Assembly: GCA_012840975.1 (NCBI GenBank)
Contig: DUVP01000032.1
Location: 124,001 to 188,000 of the forward strand
From: Mogibacterium sp.
GTDB lineage: Bacteria > Bacillota > Clostridia > Peptostreptococcales > Anaerovoracaceae
Direction: 5' to 3'
Length of the DNA: 64,000 nt
A program made the position numbers and the translations under genes. Below, piece by piece: positions 46,695-57,143 of this stretch (the stretch's first letter is position 1; each line of letters opens with the position of its first letter). The notes beneath the pieces are model-generated. The model ran no database searches. It was not told where the DNA came from and saw nothing but the letters and a program-made list of their open reading frames with translations.

Positions 46695-48545
46695 TTAGTC
46701 GTATTTTTCTCTTCTCTTGTCTGACATTGGCAGAGACTGTTCATTTTCAACTCTCTCGACTGTACGGCCGGTAGCCTTTTCAATAATCTCGAGGTTGTTG
46801 TTCTTAACGTTTACATTGTACTTTCTCTCTGCTTCTAAAATAGGTTCGCCTGCCATCTTAGCCTTGAGCATTGCAATACCTCTTATAGCATCTTCTTCGC
46901 AGAGACAGTTACACTCAAGAACTTCGTTCTCAATACCGGACATTGACTTATTAAGGTCAACCATTGCGTCACAGTACTTATTACCGACTACGAGAGCTCC
47001 CTGAACTGCGCAGAATGAGAATCCGACAACCGGAATTCCTCTCTTACCGATGTTCTCAATATGTGTTACAAAGTCAACGTGGTTGTTTCCGAATCCTTCA
47101 GTTGTTACAAATGCACCGTCTACGTCGAGCATTTCTACCATCTGACCAAGTCTTCTGGATACATAGAACTTCTCTGTGTTTGCCTGAGGGGATCCTACGA
47201 AAATAACTCCGCAAAGGTCAATTTCTTCATCATGAAGAGCTTCGAGTACGAGCGGTTCTCTCCAGTAATGTCTTGACATCTCTTTTGAAGCAGGTCCGAT
47301 GCAAGTCAGAGCGTGGATACATCCGTCAAGTACTTCAAGTGGGGATGCAGCTACAGGAACGTTACCAAGGTCTACGTTAGGCTTAGCCCCAAGTGTTCCT
47401 ACCGGTTCGATCGGGAACAGGTAGTTGTCGTGCATAGCTCCCTGACCCATGATTTCCTTAACGATAACGACTTTCTTCTTTCCAGGTCTTCTAACCTGCT
47501 GAAGAACCTGAACTTCTCTAGGCTCATCTTCAAGTTTCTTCATAGCATTTCTGATTTCCTGAGTTACGAAATCAACAGTACAGTGAGCATCCATCGGACC
47601 AGGTCTTTCCATGTTCTTTCCGTTCAGGATAGTAACCTGGTATTTGATAATGATTTCGCCCTTGTCTACAGCACCCGGACGACCCCACTGCATGTTCTCA
47701 TCAATAAATCCTTCTGAAGAACCGAACTCACCAATCTGAACTCCTTCTTCTGTAGTTCCTGTAACCATTGTAACTACACCGTCAAGAACTCTTGTAACAC
47801 CTTCGCCGAGATCATCATCATCGCTTTCTTTTGTAGCGATTGGCTGTACGTCCATAACTGCTTCTGAGTATGTATGGTAGTTATCAGGTGTTATGACTTC
47901 AATCTTCAGATCTGTTGTGATTGAGTGATGAGCAAGTGCTTCCGCTTCAATGCCTTCTCTGATATAGAGAGTTGTTCCTTCGATCTTTGTCTCAGGTCCT
48001 CTCTTAACTTCTTCGATTAGATAGTGTTTTCTGGTAAGTTCTCTTACAACCTTCTCCTCTTCAACAACTGCCGGAGCTGCTGCCGGAGCTGCGCCTGCCG
48101 ATACAACAGGAGCTGCACCTGCTACTGCAGGAACGCCAACACCTGTAGGGATCTGGATGTCGATATTCTTACCTTCGCCGATGTGCAAACTGATATATCC
48201 GCCTGCCACAGGTGCTGCTGCTACAGGTGCTGCCTCTACAGGTGCTTCTTCTGCTGCTACAACTTCTTCTGCAGGGGAATCTGTTTCAATTGCGTCAAAT
48301 TTGTCAACGATATCAGCAGTGATTGCTGTGAGGGAATCAACGGTCTTAGTAATCTTTGTTCCGTTCAATACCTGTCCAATTTTCAGTGCTCCATCAAGGT
48401 TAAGCAATCCGGAATCCACCAGATCCGGGAAAATAGCCGGGTCCTCAAGGTTTGCAGGTGTCAGTTCTGTACCTGCTTCTACTCTGCAGCAGAGTACTGC
48501 TGGATCGTTAGCATGTTGTTTAGCTGTTTCAGCCGTAATTGACAT
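46695..48545 (-). CDS. prdA: D-proline reductase proprotein PrdA (pyruvoyl-forming Cys codon at 47010-47012)
   Basis: REGIEAEALAHHSITTDLKIEVITPDNYHTYS, KKVVIVKEIMGQGAMHDNYLFP, GIPVVGFSFCAVQGALVVG. Confidence 0.92.
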   Translation of the reverse strand: MSITAETAKQHANDPAVLCCRVEAGTELTPANLEDPAIFPDLVDSGLLNLDGALKIGQVLNGTKITKTVDSLTAITADIVDKFDAIETDSPAEEVVAAEEAPVEAAPVAAAPVAGGYISLHIGEGKNIDIQIPTGVGVPAVAGAAPVVSAGAAPAAAPAVVEEEKVVRELTRKHYLIEEVKRGPETKIEGTTLYIREGIEAEALAHHSITTDLKIEVITPDNYHTYSEAVMDVQPIATKESDDDDLGEGVTRVLDGVVTMVTGTTEEGVQIGEFGSSEGFIDENMQWGRPGAVDKGEIIIKYQVTILNGKNMERPGPMDAHCTVDFVTQEIRNAMKKLEDEPREVQVLQQVRRPGKKKVVIVKEIMGQGAMHDNYLFPIEPVGTLGAKPNVDLGNVPVAASPLEVLDGCIHALTCIGPASKEMSRHYWREPLVLEALHDEEIDLCGVIFVGSPQANTEKFYVSRRLGQMVEMLDVDGAFVTTEGFGNNHVDFVTHIENIGKRGIPVVGFSFCAVQGALVVGNKYCDAMVDLNKSMSGIENEVLECNCLCEEDAIRGIAMLKAKMAGEPILEAERKYNVNVKNNNLEIIEKATGRTVERVENEQSLPMSDKRREKYD

Positions 48546-48701
48546 ATCGATCTTCCTCCTTAAATAATTGATGCTTACTTATACATCCTCCTCGTATAAG
48601 TACCTATATGTATTAATAACTCGTCACATCCCTCGATCGGGGGTCAAGAGAAAGACAGAGATTAACACCTTAAATAAAGTTTATAAATTTATATCTGTAT
48701 A

Positions 48702-50048
48702 TTAGTCATTCTCAACGTTATCGACTACATTGAGATCCTGGTCTGCTTGTTTTGATACTCTTAGTGTTCTGTATAATGCGTGTCCGACAGCTCTCATGGC
48801 ATGGTCTGTCATGTGGATGACCTTTAGTCCCATCTTCGGTCCCGATGCCATAACTGTATTTGAGCAGTCTGAGCAGTTACCCATAATAACATATTCGCAA
48901 CCTGCTTTCTTGAAGTCAAGGTTGTTCTGAACCTGTCCCGGACAATTTCCCGGACGTTCGCACTTACGTGTACCGTTCTTCTGTTCCTGTGCCTGCTTGC
49001 AGTAGCAAACTTTTGTCTCTGTACCATTATATTTGCTCAGAAGATCCTGCATTCTCTCGAGGTTTCCTCCGCACGCACACACCAGGAGTCCTGTTTTTGC
49101 TCCATGGAGATCCAGGAACGGAACTGTTACAAGTATAGCACCTGTTGTCTTTGTTATAGGTTCATCCAGTGTACCGGCTCTTCCTGTAAAAGAACCTCCA
49201 AATATGATTTCACCGTATTCGCCCTCAATTCCGCCTGCTCTTTCAATTAAAGAAGCAACGCTTGTTCCTACAGGGACATTCTCAAATACATGTGCTTCGT
49301 TACCGCCGGCGATTCTTCCTCTTACTGTAATATTCTTGTCGATCAGAGGCTTCTGATTCTCAATAGCCTCAAGACATGAATAAACTGTTTCGCTGTTAAC
49401 AACTACAGCATTTGCTGCTGACGGAAGCTTGTCCGGTTCAAGTTCAATACCGAGACATTCTCTGACTACAGCTCTTTCTTCGCCCATTGGATAGATATCC
49501 GGAAGAAGATGTCTTTCAACTGAAGGTTCATCTTTGAGAATAGCATCAAGAGCCTCTATTGCGGTTCTGTTCTTCTTCTTGATAGCAATAATTCCCTTAT
49601 CTGCTCCTGCAATCTCCATCAGATACTTAAGGCCTCTAACCAATCCTTCAGGGTCTCCGATAATCTGACGGATATTGTGTTCGAGTCCCGGCTCACATTC
49701 GGCAGCGTTAACGAGAACATATCCTTTATCAAGATTTGCATTCAATTTGATTGCTGTAGGGAAACCCGCACCGCCCTGGCCGATGACACCTGCTTCAGCT
49801 ATCATCTCAAGATTGGTTCCCTTTTTGATCTTGACAAATTTTTCCGGTTGCTCATCATCCGGTTTGATGATTATCCTATCATCAGTGATTTCTTCTACAA
49901 CGCCGTATACGCTTGAGTGAACGTTGGCACCGAGACCTGTAGGAGTCGCAATAAGAGTACCTTTCTTAACCTTATCGCCTACCTTTACAATCGGTTCACA
50001 TGGCTTGCCAATCGCACCTTGTTTAAGCAGCATCTGAATGTTTTCCAT
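48702..50048 (-). CDS. prdC: Proline reductase-associated electron-transfer protein PrdC (RnfC-like)
   Basis: GVIGQGGAGFPTAIKLN, VNAAECEPGLEHN; ATG 50048 preceded by GGAGAGAAGG; listed ORF is N-extended. Confidence 0.88.
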   Translation of the reverse strand: MENIQMLLKQGAIGKPCEPIVKVGDKVKKGTLIATPTGLGANVHSSVYGVVEEITDDRIIIKPDDEQPEKFVKIKKGTNLEMIAEAGVIGQGGAGFPTAIKLNANLDKGYVLVNAAECEPGLEHNIRQIIGDPEGLVRGLKYLMEIAGADKGIIAIKKKNRTAIEALDAILKDEPSVERHLLPDIYPMGEERAVVRECLGIELEPDKLPSAANAVVVNSETVYSCLEAIENQKPLIDKNITVRGRIAGGNEAHVFENVPVGTSVASLIERAGGIEGEYGEIIFGGSFTGRAGTLDEPITKTTGAILVTVPFLDLHGAKTGLLVCACGGNLERMQDLLSKYNGTETKVCYCKQAQEQKNGTRKCERPGNCPGQVQNNLDFKKAGCEYVIMGNCSDCSNTVMASGPKMGLKVIHMTDHAMRAVGHALYRTLRVSKQADQDLNVVDNVEND

Positions 50049-50390
50049 GTTCCTTCTCTCCTTAATTCTACACTTTTTTTCTTTTACAAATAATTTACGC
50101 ACAAAAAAATTCACTTCCGTGCCAGTTACAACTATAACATTTTACATTATTTATATCAATGATAGTTTGTGAACTTCTATTCATAAAAGCTATAGATTTT
50201 TGCCCTGAGAAAAGACTGTTTTTTTATAGAACTTTATGTATTTTTTTTAATGCAACTTGATTGCAGCACCGCTTTTTATATTTAGAATCATATATTGTGA
50301 AATTTCATAAAATCAAAAAATCTACTTGTTTGTAAATCCCAAATTATGCAATTTTAAGCTAAATATAATGCTTTAATCGACCCTCTTTTA

Positions 50391-50438
50391 TTGACATTCT
50401 TTCTTCCTTTACGTTATCATTGTAACGGTGAGATCACC
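50391..50438 (+). promoter_or_regulatory. Putative prdF promoter (TTGACA-N18-TATCAT) with palindrome GGTGA-ga-TCACC near +1
   Basis: -35 at 50391, -10 at 50415, palindrome 50427-50438. Confidence 0.5.
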
Positions 50439-50493
50439 CTTTCACCTTTTAATTATAATAAATTTCTATTTACTTTTAAGGAGGTAATCATCA

Positions 50494-51537
50494 ATGGCAA
50501 TGAAGCTAGAAGCTAAGATTAACTATGATCTCTATGATAAGCAGGTTCTCAGAACTATTGAAGCACATACAGAAGGCGAATACTGTAGAGTATCCCTCGA
50601 CTGTCCTGATGTTCCGGGAAATACCATGATTGAGAAGAAGCATTATCTCGAGGATCATTATGATCATCTAAGAACCATGCTAATGTACGAGCCTCGCGGA
50701 CACCACGATATGTTCGGTGCTTTCATTTGCGAGCCTGTTAACCCTGAAGCAGATTTCGGAGTATTCTTCCTTGATGGCGGCGGTTATCTGAATATGTGCG
50801 GACACTGCACAATCGGTACCGTTACCGCTATCCTTGAAGGCGGACTTATGGAAATGAAAGAGCCTGAAACTGAAGTAGTTCTTGAAGCTCCTGCAGGTCT
50901 GATCAGAACAGTTGCACAGTGCAAAGACGGAAAGGTTACCGGAGTAACTATGACCAACGTTCCTGCTTTCGTTTATTTGAGAGATCAACGCGTTGAATAC
51001 CAGGGCAAAGATGTCGTATTTGACATTTGCTTTGGCGGATCATTCTTCGCTCTTGTTGATACCGAGAAGAACTTCGGACTTAAAGTCGGTGTTGATACAG
51101 CTAAGTTCCTTACCGAATGGTCAAGCTTTGCACTTAAGGCAATCGCAGAACAAATTAAGGTACAGCACCCGACTCTGGACATCACATCAGTTGACCTGAT
51201 TGAAAACTACTCAACAACAGATACTCCGGATGCTGATCTCAGGAACCTTGTAATCTTCGGTAACGCTGACAGCCCACAGCTCGACAGATCTCCATGCGGA
51301 ACAGGTACTTCTGCCAAGCTTTCTCTTCTCTATGCAAACGGAGAAATTCAGGTTGGTGAAAAATTCGTTTATGAATCATTCATAGGCACAAAATTCATCG
51401 GCGAAATCAAAGAACTTACCAAGGTTGGCGACATAGACGCAGTTGTTCCGATGGTAACAGGAGCTGCTTATCTCTGCGGAGAAGCTAAGTGGTTCATGGA
51501 TCCGGACGACAAGATGACAAAGGGATTCCAGGTTTAA
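50494..51537 (+). CDS. prdF: Proline racemase
   Basis: Catalytic Cys motifs GGGYLNMCGHCTIG and DRSPCGTGTSAKL; divergent to prd operon. Confidence 0.92.
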   Translation: MAMKLEAKINYDLYDKQVLRTIEAHTEGEYCRVSLDCPDVPGNTMIEKKHYLEDHYDHLRTMLMYEPRGHHDMFGAFICEPVNPEADFGVFFLDGGGYLNMCGHCTIGTVTAILEGGLMEMKEPETEVVLEAPAGLIRTVAQCKDGKVTGVTMTNVPAFVYLRDQRVEYQGKDVVFDICFGGSFFALVDTEKNFGLKVGVDTAKFLTEWSSFALKAIAEQIKVQHPTLDITSVDLIENYSTTDTPDADLRNLVIFGNADSPQLDRSPCGTGTSAKLSLLYANGEIQVGEKFVYESFIGTKFIGEIKELTKVGDIDAVVPMVTGAAYLCGEAKWFMDPDDKMTKGFQV

Positions 51538-51565
51538 TCTTAAAGTATAATCTAGCAATTAAAAG

Positions 51566-51600
51566 AAGGCCGACCCTCGTAACAGTCGGCCTTTATTTTT
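51566..51600 (+). terminator. Rho-independent terminator AAGGCCGAC...GTCGGCCTT-TATTTTT
   Basis: 9-bp stem plus T-run after prdF. Confidence 0.87.
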
Positions 51601-51718
51601 AAAACCAACTCGGTTTATAAACGGTAAACCGACAGCTTTCGATGATACCCGGTTCATTTTTTGAACTGCTTTCATTGACTTTAATATAGATTTATTGTAG
51701 TATGTTCGAGTAGTTTAT

Positions 51719-51795
51719 GTACCCGTAGCTCAATCGGATAGAGTGTCTGACTACGAATCAGAAGGTTCGGGGTTCGAGCCCCTGCGGGTACACCA
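51719..51795 (+). tRNA. tRNA-Arg (anticodon ACG), CCA encoded
   Basis: GTACCCG/CGGGTAC acceptor, anticodon loop CTACGAA within TCTGA/TCAGA, T arm CGGGG-TTCGAGC-CCCTG, ACCA. Confidence 0.93.
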
Positions 51796-51851
51796 AAGAC
51801 CGCTTTAAACAGCGGTCTTTTTTATTTTCAGGCTTTAAGAACACAACTTGC

Positions 51852-53201
51852 TCAGCGTTTTTTATTTTCCATTTTCTTTGCGTATGCCAATACTTGTTTG
51901 AGTGCCGGGTCTTTCTCCACTCCTGCCAGCCTGAGTTTGTGTGCATATTCAAGCAATTCACCGAAATGTTCTCCGGGTTCAAGACCGGCTTCAATAAGAT
52001 CTCTTCCCATTACATACGGTTTTGACATCGTTTCATTGAATACTCTTAAGCGTTCTGTTATAAAATCCGAATCTCCCTCGAATTTGACCGTTCCCGCAAC
52101 TACAGGTTTATCGGATTTTGCGAACCATATTAAATCCTCAGGAGCAACTGCCTCGTCGAACATTCTGTTTGTCGACTTGATTTTCGGTTTGGAAAAAGAC
52201 ACTACATTAGGCTTCATATGTAAAGGCACCATATTGAGAACGTAATCTATTACTTCTTTCTCGTTTGTGATTCTTCTCAGGAAAGTTTCTACTATCGGAA
52301 TTCCCAATATCTCATGCTTATATGCGTGTATTCTTCCATCGATTTCTTCAGTAGCAACTATCTTGCCGAGATCGTGCGTCAAAGAAAGCAACATGAAAGC
52401 GTAAGGATTTGATGTTTTGTTTCTGAAAGCTGCCGCCCTGTCGATAACCTCCATCGTGTGTACCCATACATCTCCCTCAGGATGATAAATCGGATCCTGT
52501 TCCAGACCGATCAAATCTTCAAGTTCGCGGAACCATATTCCGAGCTGCTCCATATTCCGCAGCGACTCAAAGAAAATGGACGGTTTATCAGCTTTGAGCA
52601 ATGCCTTTTTGAGCTCTTCCTCAACGCGTTCACGCGATAATGTCGAAATATCAATACCCTTACAGAGCTCTATTGTCTCATCCGCTATTTCAAACTCAAA
52701 TCTGGCCGCAAACTGTGCCGCTCTAAGGACTCGCAAAGGATCTTCAACAAAAGTAAAATCATCTATATGCCTGATAATTCCTCTGTTTATATCGTCCAAT
52801 CCGGAAAAGTGATCAACAACTTCTCCTGTGAGGACATCCTCCATTAAAGAATTGATTGTAAAATCACGTCTTCGTGCAGCCTCATATGTCCCGATAAACG
52901 GCTCAACATCGACATCAAAATCCCTATGCCCTTTTCCGGTCGCACGTTCTTTTCTCGGTAAAGCGATGTCGATATCTTCTCCTTTGACGGAGTATATTCC
53001 GAAGCTTGAACCGTACTCCAGAGGCTCACCCGCTTCACATAGAATCTCATATAGCAAACCGGGTTCTATACCGTGAACCTCTATATCTAAATCTTTGTTC
53101 TCAATACCAAGTAATTTGTCGCGAACAAAACCTCCGACATAAAAGGTCCTACCGCCCTGTGTATCAACTATATATGCAATTTTCTCTGCGATGCTTTTCA
53201 T
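51852..53201 (-). CDS. cca: CCA tRNA nucleotidyltransferase with HD domain
   Basis: TFYVGGFVRDKLLGIENKDLDIEVHG, RRDFTINSL, LTHDLGK. Confidence 0.92.
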   Translation of the reverse strand: MKSIAEKIAYIVDTQGGRTFYVGGFVRDKLLGIENKDLDIEVHGIEPGLLYEILCEAGEPLEYGSSFGIYSVKGEDIDIALPRKERATGKGHRDFDVDVEPFIGTYEAARRRDFTINSLMEDVLTGEVVDHFSGLDDINRGIIRHIDDFTFVEDPLRVLRAAQFAARFEFEIADETIELCKGIDISTLSRERVEEELKKALLKADKPSIFFESLRNMEQLGIWFRELEDLIGLEQDPIYHPEGDVWVHTMEVIDRAAAFRNKTSNPYAFMLLSLTHDLGKIVATEEIDGRIHAYKHEILGIPIVETFLRRITNEKEVIDYVLNMVPLHMKPNVVSFSKPKIKSTNRMFDEAVAPEDLIWFAKSDKPVVAGTVKFEGDSDFITERLRVFNETMSKPYVMGRDLIEAGLEPGEHFGELLEYAHKLRLAGVEKDPALKQVLAYAKKMENKKR

Positions 53202-53341
53202 AATATATATTTTAACAGTTTTCTCGTCAGTTCGTCGTGCTTTAAGCGACAGCAGTTATAAAAATCGGTTGCTTTTTATTGAAAGCACGAGTTGATTCAG
53301 GTATCATTCTGTCTGGACAATGTAAAAAAAAGGAGTTTCGA

Positions 53342-55141
53342 ATGGCGGATTTTGTATTCAAATGGCTTGTGTTGCTGCTGCCTATTATCATTTCAACCAG
53401 AGCCTTTAATAAAAAAAGTAAAATAAGCTTCATATACAGGCTGTCTTTCGTATTTCTTATAACCTTGTTGGTACTTGTTCTCGTGCTTCATTTTTTCAAT
53501 TACGCACTTTTTTCGATTTTTATTATTGACTTTACTGCGCTATTCTCGCTGAAAGTTTTTTTACTCGAAATATCCGTATCTTTTTTTGTATCGTACCTTC
53601 TAACATCAATTGATATAACAACCATTAAAGAAACTTCCGACAAGAAGAAATTCAAGAAGATTCTTTCTTCTTCATTCTATGCTCTGCTGCTTACACTACC
53701 ATTTATTATCATCATCAGCAAGCACTGGGCACTTGTTAACTTCGGAAAGGTGCAGTGGGATTCCATAATCTTCTCAATAACCACACCGCAGGCAGGAGCC
53801 AATCCAAGTTTCATCATTTCTTTTCTGATACAGGTTGTATTTCCCGGAGCTGTAATATTCACCGCACTGTTCTTTTGCCTGCGCCTCTTTATTTATTCAA
53901 AAGAAATACATTTTTCAAATCGTTTTACAATATCACTGCCTAAGGTTTTGAAGATTGTTTTATTTATATTTTTATTGCTTTTTTCATATTTTCTGGCACT
54001 CCATCAATTCAACAAAAGTTATCCTCTGCACTCTTTAAAAGAATATCTTTTTGAAGATTCAACTTTTATAGATAAACATTATGTGGATCCGATGATGGTC
54101 AATCTGACTTTCCCTGAAAAGAAAAGAAACCTTATATATATCTACCTCGAATCAATGGAAGTCACATACATGTCCAAGGATAAAGGTGGTGCCATGGATC
54201 ACAACATAATACCTAACCTGACAAAGCTTGCAGAGGAAAATCACTATTTCTCCCAAAGCGATAATTTCAAAGGAGCTTATCCGACCAGAGCCTCATGGAC
54301 TATCGGTGCCATGGTCGCTCATACAGGCGGAGTTCCTCTAAAGCTGCCTTCTATTTCCGATGCAGCGTATGCCGACTTTGAAGCTTTTATGCCCGGTCTA
54401 TGCAATTTAGGAGATATTCTGAATCAACACGGTTACAACCAGACTCTTATGGTAGGATCCGACGGCAGTTACGGCGGCAGAAAAAAATTGTATGAACAAC
54501 ACGGCAATGCAGAGGTTCTCGACCTTTTTTCCGCATATGATGATGAAATAGTTCCACGAAAATATCATAACGGATGGTGGGGTTTTGAAGACCTTTATCT
54601 TTTCGAATATGCAAAAAAAGAACTTCTGGAGCTTTCAAAGGAAGATAAGCCTTTTGCTTTTACAATGTTAACAGTTGATACCCACCACATCGGAGGATAT
54701 GTATGCGAAAAATGTCCTAATCAATACGACGAACAGTATTCCAATGTGATTTCCTGCTCCGACAGACAGGTGTATGAGTTTATCCAATGGATTATGCAGC
54801 AGGATTTTTATGATAATACAACAATTATTCTGACCGGTGACCATAACAGCATGGATCCCGATTATTTCAAAAAAATTGAAAGAAGCGGTTACGAAAGAAC
54901 TGTATATAACTGCTTCATCAATGATAAAGGAAAATGGACAGGGAAAAAAAGAGGTTTTTCAACCATGGATATGTTCCCTACTACCTTAGCCGCCATGGGA
55001 GTGCAAATCGAAGGAGATCGCCTCGGATTAGGTGTTAATTTGTACTCGGACAAGAAAACCTTGATTGAAAAATACGGAAACACCGATCTTGAAGAGAGAC
55101 TGATGAAGCGCTCCAAATACTACGACAGTAAATTCCTGTAA
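53342..55141 (+). CDS. LTA synthase-like sulfatase-domain membrane protein
   Basis: N-terminal TM segments; NLIYIYLESMEVTY, YPTRASWTIGAMVAHTGG, LTVDTHHIGGY, LTGDHNSM; GGAG RBS before ATG 53342. Confidence 0.9.
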   Translation: MADFVFKWLVLLLPIIISTRAFNKKSKISFIYRLSFVFLITLLVLVLVLHFFNYALFSIFIIDFTALFSLKVFLLEISVSFFVSYLLTSIDITTIKETSDKKKFKKILSSSFYALLLTLPFIIIISKHWALVNFGKVQWDSIIFSITTPQAGANPSFIISFLIQVVFPGAVIFTALFFCLRLFIYSKEIHFSNRFTISLPKVLKIVLFIFLLLFSYFLALHQFNKSYPLHSLKEYLFEDSTFIDKHYVDPMMVNLTFPEKKRNLIYIYLESMEVTYMSKDKGGAMDHNIIPNLTKLAEENHYFSQSDNFKGAYPTRASWTIGAMVAHTGGVPLKLPSISDAAYADFEAFMPGLCNLGDILNQHGYNQTLMVGSDGSYGGRKKLYEQHGNAEVLDLFSAYDDEIVPRKYHNGWWGFEDLYLFEYAKKELLELSKEDKPFAFTMLTVDTHHIGGYVCEKCPNQYDEQYSNVISCSDRQVYEFIQWIMQQDFYDNTTIILTGDHNSMDPDYFKKIERSGYERTVYNCFINDKGKWTGKKRGFSTMDMFPTTLAAMGVQIEGDRLGLGVNLYSDKKTLIEKYGNTDLEERLMKRSKYYDSKFL

Positions 55142-55169
55142 AATATTTCTTACTTCTTATGTATCTATA

Positions 55170-55895
55170 TTAAAGATTTATTCCGGAATTCGGATAGAAA
55201 CCCTCTTTGTGATCCGCTTTGGATAAGTTTCTAATCGTTTTGATTGCAATTACATACATAATCGCAACAAAAACTAAAAGTGCGTATGCTGCTGCATTTG
55301 ACCTCAAAAATGCGAAGGTATTATATACTCCATGAATCATCATCGGTACTACGAGTGCTAAGAGGGTATATTGATTTGTTTTTGCTCTGTTACCAAGTAT
55401 TGCATTCTTTTTGGAATATGAATAGAAGGTGCCCATTGCCAGTCCGCAAAATGCATGCAGAGGAACTGCAGTGAAAGCTCTCACTATTGCCGTACTCATT
55501 CCGTACTGAGCCACATACAAAATATTTTCAAGGACAGCAAATCCTATAGCTGCCGATACTCCATACACTACTCCGTCAAACCTGTAATTGAAATGTTTGC
55601 AATTCCAGGTAGCGATTCTAAGTGCAAGGTATTTAAGAATCTCCTCCCAGAATGCTGCCAGAAGAAATGCATTCACAAGAGCATATTCCAGTGAGCCCTC
55701 CGGATACCATGGTAAAAATTGAGCCACAAAGGTTTCAACAAATCCGGCGATAATACACGAAATGGCTCCGAAAATAACGACTTTTATTATCATGCTTATG
55801 GGCTCTTTCTCAACTTTGTCTTTTGTATAGACATATGTAAGTATCATAAGACCCGGAATAATTGCAAGGGCTGTAAGTTGATTGTTCAAATACAT
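55170..55895 (-). CDS. PrsW-family intramembrane metalloprotease-like protein
   Basis: AAFWEEILKYLALR, VPLHAFCGLAMG, MMIHGVYNTFA. Confidence 0.85.
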   Translation of the reverse strand: MYLNNQLTALAIIPGLMILTYVYTKDKVEKEPISMIIKVVIFGAISCIIAGFVETFVAQFLPWYPEGSLEYALVNAFLLAAFWEEILKYLALRIATWNCKHFNYRFDGVVYGVSAAIGFAVLENILYVAQYGMSTAIVRAFTAVPLHAFCGLAMGTFYSYSKKNAILGNRAKTNQYTLLALVVPMMIHGVYNTFAFLRSNAAAYALLVFVAIMYVIAIKTIRNLSKADHKEGFYPNSGINL

Positions 55896-56066
55896 AGCTG
55901 TTACCTCATATTTGTATTATAATGTTCAAATAAAATATCGGTTAGATTTTACCACATATAAAGCCTATTTACCTACCTATTAATTTGATAGATTATTTCA
56001 TATGTGTATAGTGTATAATATTTACGATTAGGTTCTGCTTTTATACTGAAACAAAAGAGGTGTTTT

Positions 56067-57032
56067 ATGAAAAAGATTGCTGTATTAACAAGCGGAGGAG
56101 ATGCTCCGGGTATGAATGCTGTCATACGTGCGGTTGCGCGTGCAGGTATATTCTCCGGAATGGAAGTATATGGCATTCTCCACGGTTATGAAGGTCTGAT
56201 CGACAATGAGATTTTTCAGTTGAAATGGTCAGATCTCGGAAACATCATGCATACAGGAGGTACAATGCTCGGCTCTGCCCGATCGGAAAGATTCTTTGAA
56301 GATAAATGGATCGACAAAGCCGCTGATAATCTTCTTAAACTTGGAATTAACAGCCTTGTTGTAATCGGGGGGGACGGAACCTTCAGGGGCAGTACTCAAC
56401 TTTCGAAACGGGGAATTTCCATAGTTTGTGTACCTGCTACTATAGATAATGACCTGGGATATACAGACTATACAATCGGCTTTGACACTGCTGTCAACAC
56501 GGTTTTATCAATCATTTCTCACATACGGGATACCTCTTCCGCACATAGCAGGACTACAATTGTAGAAGTTATGGGAAGAGATTGCGGGGATCTGGCTCTA
56601 TTTTCCGGTCTCGGTGGAGGAGCGGATCTGCTTCTTGTTCCGGAGATTCCTGTCGATATTCAACAGATAATTGAGAGAGTCAGGGAAGGTCAGGTTTCAG
56701 GTAAACTTCATAATATAATTGTCAAATCGGAAGGTGTTGATATCCCGACTGATGAGCTTGAGGAGCTTATAGAAGGTGTCACCGGTCAGGAAACCCGGTC
56801 CGTAGTATTAAGCTATATCCAGAGGGGAGGAAGTCCTTCAGGAAGGGACAGGACTCTTGCCAGCCTTATGGGAGCCAAAGCCGTAAAGCTTTTAGAGGGA
56901 AATGAAGAAATAATTTCTGTAGCTATCGGAATAAGAGGAGAAGATATAATTTCCATGCCTCTTGAAACCGCTATACAAACAAAACCTGTGTTTGATAAAA
57001 ATCTTTATGAGCTTGCATTGGTACTTAGCTAG
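56067..57032 (+). CDS. pfkA: 6-phosphofructokinase (ATP-type, GGDGT)
   Basis: LTSGGDAPGMNAVIRAV, VIGGDGTFRGS, PATIDNDLGYTDYTIGFDTA. Confidence 0.95.
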   Translation: MKKIAVLTSGGDAPGMNAVIRAVARAGIFSGMEVYGILHGYEGLIDNEIFQLKWSDLGNIMHTGGTMLGSARSERFFEDKWIDKAADNLLKLGINSLVVIGGDGTFRGSTQLSKRGISIVCVPATIDNDLGYTDYTIGFDTAVNTVLSIISHIRDTSSAHSRTTIVEVMGRDCGDLALFSGLGGGADLLLVPEIPVDIQQIIERVREGQVSGKLHNIIVKSEGVDIPTDELEELIEGVTGQETRSVVLSYIQRGGSPSGRDRTLASLMGAKAVKLLEGNEEIISVAIGIRGEDIISMPLETAIQTKPVFDKNLYELALVLS

Positions 57033-57071
57033 CCCTATCATCCGGCTCGATTAGAACTTTAACAAAACGAA

Positions 57072-57113
57072 GAATGGCAATCTTCTCAATACAGACAGCC
57101 ATTCTTTTTTATT
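57072..57113. terminator. Hairpin terminator (AGAATGGC...GCCATTCT-TTTTT)
   Basis: Inverted repeat plus T-run after pfkA. Confidence 0.75.
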
Positions 57114-57143
57114 TGAAATAATTTATCGAAACTTCTTTTTTCT

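Noticed and set aside
48024-48542. Cys-rich plus-strand ORF (CRSCCRSCACRYNRSCTCYC)
   Set aside because: Antisense to the Ala/Pro/Val-rich PrdA linker; the Cys pattern is the reverse complement of GCA/GCT codons
48640-48660. Near-palindrome TCCCTCGATCGGGGGT between prdC and prdA
   Set aside because: Imperfect, short and without T-tract; not enough to call a terminator or operator
50110-50140. Possible sigma-54 promoter TGGCACGGAAGTGAAT upstream of prdC (minus strand)
   Set aside because: The -24-like TGGCAC is present but the required GC of the -12 element is absent at the right spacing
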